Source: Photorhabdus thracensis
GTDB lineage: Bacteria > Pseudomonadota > Gammaproteobacteria > Enterobacterales > Enterobacteriaceae
Direction of reading: 5' to 3'
DNA: 64,000 bases
NCBI RefSeq assembly: GCF_001010285.1
Contig: NZ_CP011104.1
Location: 620,001-684,000 of the forward strand
Under the pieces are notes generated by a model, which did not search any database, was not told the origin of the DNA, and saw only the letters and a list, made by a program, of their open reading frames with translations. A program made the position numbers and the translations under genes. This document shows, piece by piece, positions 61,395 to 64,000 of this stretch; position 1 is the stretch's first letter; every line of letters starts with the position of its first letter.

Positions 61395-62873
61395 TTAAGC
61401 CAATTTGTTCCTTCTTAATGCAAGATAATCCAGAATGCTGCCTAAAATGATGCCGGCGATACCGAACTGTGCTCCTAACAATAGTAATTGTTCGGCCAGA
61501 TTAGGGGTATTAGTCCAGTTGAGAGCATTGGTGATTATGGTAAATAACCAAAATGTAAGAAAGATACTTGCTAATGATAGTAAGCCAAAAGCTAGGCGAT
61601 AAAAATTTCTGAACTGAGTACGCGGCATAAAATCATTGGTTTGTTGGGTGTAAGCCAGAGTTTGGCGGCAGATAAATAGCAGTAATAAACTTGGAACAGA
61701 GGCTGCTATAGAAAACAGATAGAAGTTTGGCCAGCCATGTAATTCAACGAACCAACCAGCAATCGGGCCGACGTATACTCGCCCAACAGCCGATAAGGCA
61801 GATAATAAAGCAAACTGTGTTGCGGAGAATGATTTGTGACATAAAGCCATAAGCAAGGCAACAAATGCAGCGGTTCCCATTCCACCACAGATATTTTCCA
61901 GAAAAATGGCGCTGCCCATAGTGTAGATATTTTTGTCAGTGATGGATAACAGCCAGTATCCAGTATTAGAGATGGCTTGAAGAATGCCAAATATCATTAG
62001 TGAGCGAAATAAACTCCATCGTTGCATCAAATAACCACCATATAATGCACCGACGATAGTTGCGGCTAATCCCAGTGTTTTGTTGATCATACCGACTTCA
62101 CCAGCATCAAAACCAATACCACGGATGAGAAATGGGGTGCTGAGACTGGCAGCAAAGGCATCGCCTATTTTATACATGACAATTAATAGCAGTATCAGCC
62201 ACGCATTATTACGACTGAAAAAATCAGCTAATGGTTCTATTGCGGCCTGCTGAAGTGTTTTGGGTGGAGGTGCGTTAATTTTGGGCTCTTTGGCTCTTAA
62301 CGTTGCATAGACGCCAATCAGCATCAATCCAGCCATCAACCAATATGTGTGTTGCCAGCCTATATAGCGGTCTGCGATCCATAATGCTAACCCGCCTGAA
62401 ACTAACATTGCCAACCGGTAACCAAGTACCGAAACAGCCGCGCCTACGCCCCGTTCTTCGCTATTGAGTAAATCTGTTTTATAAGCATCAAAGACGATAT
62501 CTTGTGACGCAGAACAGAAAGCGACGGCGACTGCCAGTGCTGCCAGCCACCATAAATGTTGAGATGGCTGGAGAAAACCCATTGCAGCAATACTGGCTAT
62601 CAGTAATAACTGTGTAACAAGCAGCCAACCACGGCGGCGCCCAAGGAAAGAAGGGGTAAAGCGGTCCATAAAAGGGGACCAAAGAAATTTGAAAACATAT
62701 GCCTGGCCGACAAGGGAAAAGAAGCCAATAGTTTTAAGATCGACGTTTTCAACGGTCATCCACGCTTGCAGGGTGCCGGCAGTCAGTGCGAGAGGTAAAC
62801 CAGAAGCAAAGCCAAGTAAAAGCAGGATACGTGAGTTATGTTGAGTAAAAACAGTGAGATAACGATAATACAT
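61395..62873 (-). CDS. ampG: Muropeptide permease AmpG
   Basis: Inner-membrane MFS protein that imports anhydro-muropeptides for wall recycling and AmpC control. The 492 residues (E. coli 491) have 14 membrane segments with LLGFASGLPLALTAGTLQAWM near the start and WSPFMDRFTPSFLGRRRGW at about 65. It follows yajG by 52 bp, as in E. coli. With mltD in the same window it completes a producer-importer pair for muropeptides. Confidence 0.95.
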   Translation of the reverse strand: MYYRYLTVFTQHNSRILLLLGFASGLPLALTAGTLQAWMTVENVDLKTIGFFSLVGQAYVFKFLWSPFMDRFTPSFLGRRRGWLLVTQLLLIASIAAMGFLQPSQHLWWLAALAVAVAFCSASQDIVFDAYKTDLLNSEERGVGAAVSVLGYRLAMLVSGGLALWIADRYIGWQHTYWLMAGLMLIGVYATLRAKEPKINAPPPKTLQQAAIEPLADFFSRNNAWLILLLIVMYKIGDAFAASLSTPFLIRGIGFDAGEVGMINKTLGLAATIVGALYGGYLMQRWSLFRSLMIFGILQAISNTGYWLLSITDKNIYTMGSAIFLENICGGMGTAAFVALLMALCHKSFSATQFALLSALSAVGRVYVGPIAGWFVELHGWPNFYLFSIAASVPSLLLLFICRQTLAYTQQTNDFMPRTQFRNFYRLAFGLLSLASIFLTFWLFTIITNALNWTNTPNLAEQLLLLGAQFGIAGIILGSILDYLALRRNKLA

Positions 62874-62885
62874 GAGCCTCCCAAA

Positions 62886-62908
62886 ACTCTGTCCTTGGCG
62901 GACAGAGT
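62886..62908. other. Hairpin between yajG and ampG
   Basis: ACTCTGTCC and GGACAGAGT form a perfect 9-bp stem with a 5-nt loop, 13 bp before the ampG ATG. Without a T tract on the minus strand it may affect ampG translation or transcript stability. Confidence 0.5.
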
Positions 62909-62925
62909 AAGTAATTAATCCTTAA

Positions 62926-63504
62926 TTAGCGGGCATTTTGTTTGATGAAATTACTCACGGAAGGATCCTGAGCCATATCTGCGATGACTTCAGATAGTAC
63001 AGTATTTACCGCATCAGCAATTTTCTCATTGGTTGCTCCGAGAGGGCCTTGCACATTGTAGCTAGTGCGATAGTTTTTAACTTGTTTACTTCCGTTTTGC
63101 GCTGCACTGATGATGGAAATATCGGCTTTTGTTGAAATATTATGACGTAAGCTGCCTTCTTTAACATCTGCATACAGGTTGTTCACAATAATTTGCAAAT
63201 TAGCATTGGCTGGAGAGCCAATCATATAACCACGGGCAGCCATCTGTTTTTCCAGGATTTCCTGGAGTAGAAAACGCAGATCACGGGACGGTTTCAGTAT
63301 TTCCAGTTTTGCATTGCGGTTAACTTGAGCGAGTGTCTGAGATTGGCGATTGTCGGCACCACTGATGCTGATGGTAATAGCCCCCATAGTTGGGTCTGCT
63401 GTTGGCAGCGTAATTTTAGGTTCGATAGTCAGGGTATTGCTGGGAGCAGCACAACCAGCAAGAAGAAAAAGGGCTATAAGCGGGAATAATATTCTTTTCA
63501 ACAT
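62926..63504 (-). CDS. yajG: YajG family lipoprotein
   Basis: A 192-residue lipoprotein of unknown function, always upstream of ampG in enterics. The signal MLKRILFPLIALFLLAGC has the lipobox LAGC (Cys18). The mature part shows GAITISISGADNRQSQTLAQV and SDVKEG-like repeats of the family. It is divergent from bolA. Confidence 0.92.
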   Translation of the reverse strand: MLKRILFPLIALFLLAGCAAPSNTLTIEPKITLPTADPTMGAITISISGADNRQSQTLAQVNRNAKLEILKPSRDLRFLLQEILEKQMAARGYMIGSPANANLQIIVNNLYADVKEGSLRHNISTKADISIISAAQNGSKQVKNYRTSYNVQGPLGATNEKIADAVNTVLSEVIADMAQDPSVSNFIKQNAR

Positions 63505-63754
63505 GTTGATTTTCTCATCAGTGATAAGGATGTCCAGTAATACTTATCAATTTAATAAGCATAAACTACGCCAATAATAGCACTGCCTTTGATCATGGCA
63601 TATCCCTGATGAGGTAAACGTGTATAAAAACCTTTTGATGTGGGGTTTGATTAAAAGATATTTTAATACGCTGGTGCTATAACTCATGAAGAATAGACTA
63701 AAATCATTGATATGGTTGGCAGTACGATTGCTATGTAGTGTAAGGAGAATGATT

Positions 63755-64000
63755 ATGGTGTACCAGGATATAGAAGAGAAATTACAGGCTGCATTTAACC
63801 CCTCATATCTTGAGGTTATTGATGAAAGTTATCGTCATAATGTACCTGTAGGTTCTGAAAGCCATTTTAAGGTTGTAATCATCAGTAATAAATTTGTTGG
63901 TGAACGTATGCTGAATCGCCATCGTTCTGTTTACGGTACATTATCGGCAGAACTGGCCGCAGGTGTTCATGCTTTGGCGTTGCATACCTATACCGAAAAA
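63755..64000 (+). CDS. bolA: BolA morphogene/regulator (partial)
   Basis: The first 82 codons are in the window; the gene runs off the right edge. It matches E. coli Bol[47 protein letters not shown] and [11 protein letters not shown]. BolA is a stress-induced DNA-binding protein that also pairs with glutaredoxin GrxD. GGAG 7 nt before the ATG fixes the start. An AT-rich TGCTATAACT about 80 bp upstream may be its -10. Confidence 0.95.
   Translation, partial: MVYQDIEEKLQAAFNPSYLEVIDESYRHNVPVGSESHFKVVIISNKFVGERMLNRHRSVYGTLSAELAAGVHALALHTYTEK

Overview
This window reads as chromosome of an AT-rich enteric gammaproteobacterium. Gene content, protein sequences and local gene orders (phoBR-brnQ, sbcDC, mltD-gloB-yafS-rnhA-dnaQ-tRNA-Asp, epd-pgk-fbaA, dxs-ispA-xseB, cyoABCDE, ampG-yajG-bolA) are those of Enterobacterales. 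The low GC, the vibriobactin/photobactin-like catechol siderophore locus, orphan tail-fibre genes and many insertion-sequence scars point to Morganellaceae, most likely Photorhabdus. This assignment is from recall and not from a database search.

Layout. (1) 0.1-11.8 kb: a 2-Cys peroxiredoxin, gamma-glutamyltranspeptidase, the BrnQ transporter, the PhoB/PhoR phosphate two-component system with its Pho box, and the SbcCD nuclease. (2) 11.8-15.9 kb: an accessory junk-and-cargo patch. It holds three and a half tandem units of about 410 bp made from the dead 5' part of an IS30-like transposase, a frameshifted gene relic, and an orphan phage tail fibre with its assembly chaperone. (3) 15.9-32.4 kb: an iron-scavenging locus. 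entC-entE-entB-entA make and activate 2,3-dihydroxybenzoate. A 1026-residue C-PCP-C NRPS protein and a stand-alone VibH-like condensation enzyme assemble it on an amine. A TonB-dependent receptor, a periplasmic binding protein, two FecCD permeases and an ATPase bring the ferric complex back. Fur-box-like sites lie before the receptor and between fepB and the vibH-like gene. (4) 32.8-37.3 kb: mltD, gloB, yafS, rnhA, dnaQ and tRNA-Asp. (5) 37.3-45.1 kb: an Nlp-type regulator, transketolase, a GC-richer MarR/ABM-monooxygenase pair with a clear operator, then epd-pgk-fbaA. (6) 45.2-46.9 kb: an IS1182-like element whose transposase is split by a -1 shift at an A7 run. (7) 47.2-64 kb: dxs-ispA-xseB, thiI, panE, yajQ, yajR, the cytochrome bo operon, a Tsx/OmpK-like channel with a good CRP site, ampG, yajG and the start of bolA.

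How the genes work together. Most of the window is housekeeping (glycolysis/pentose phosphate, isoprenoid and thiamine supply, terminal oxidase, wall recycling, replication fidelity). The siderophore locus is the main accessory system. Its wiring is nearly complete, except that no adenylation or cyclisation module exists here to feed the carrier domain of the NRPS, so the product cannot be deduced from this window alone. Compared with E. coli, three blocks that lie far apart there are joined here, with the IS and the degraded IS30 array near the joints. This suggests rearrangement through mobile elements.
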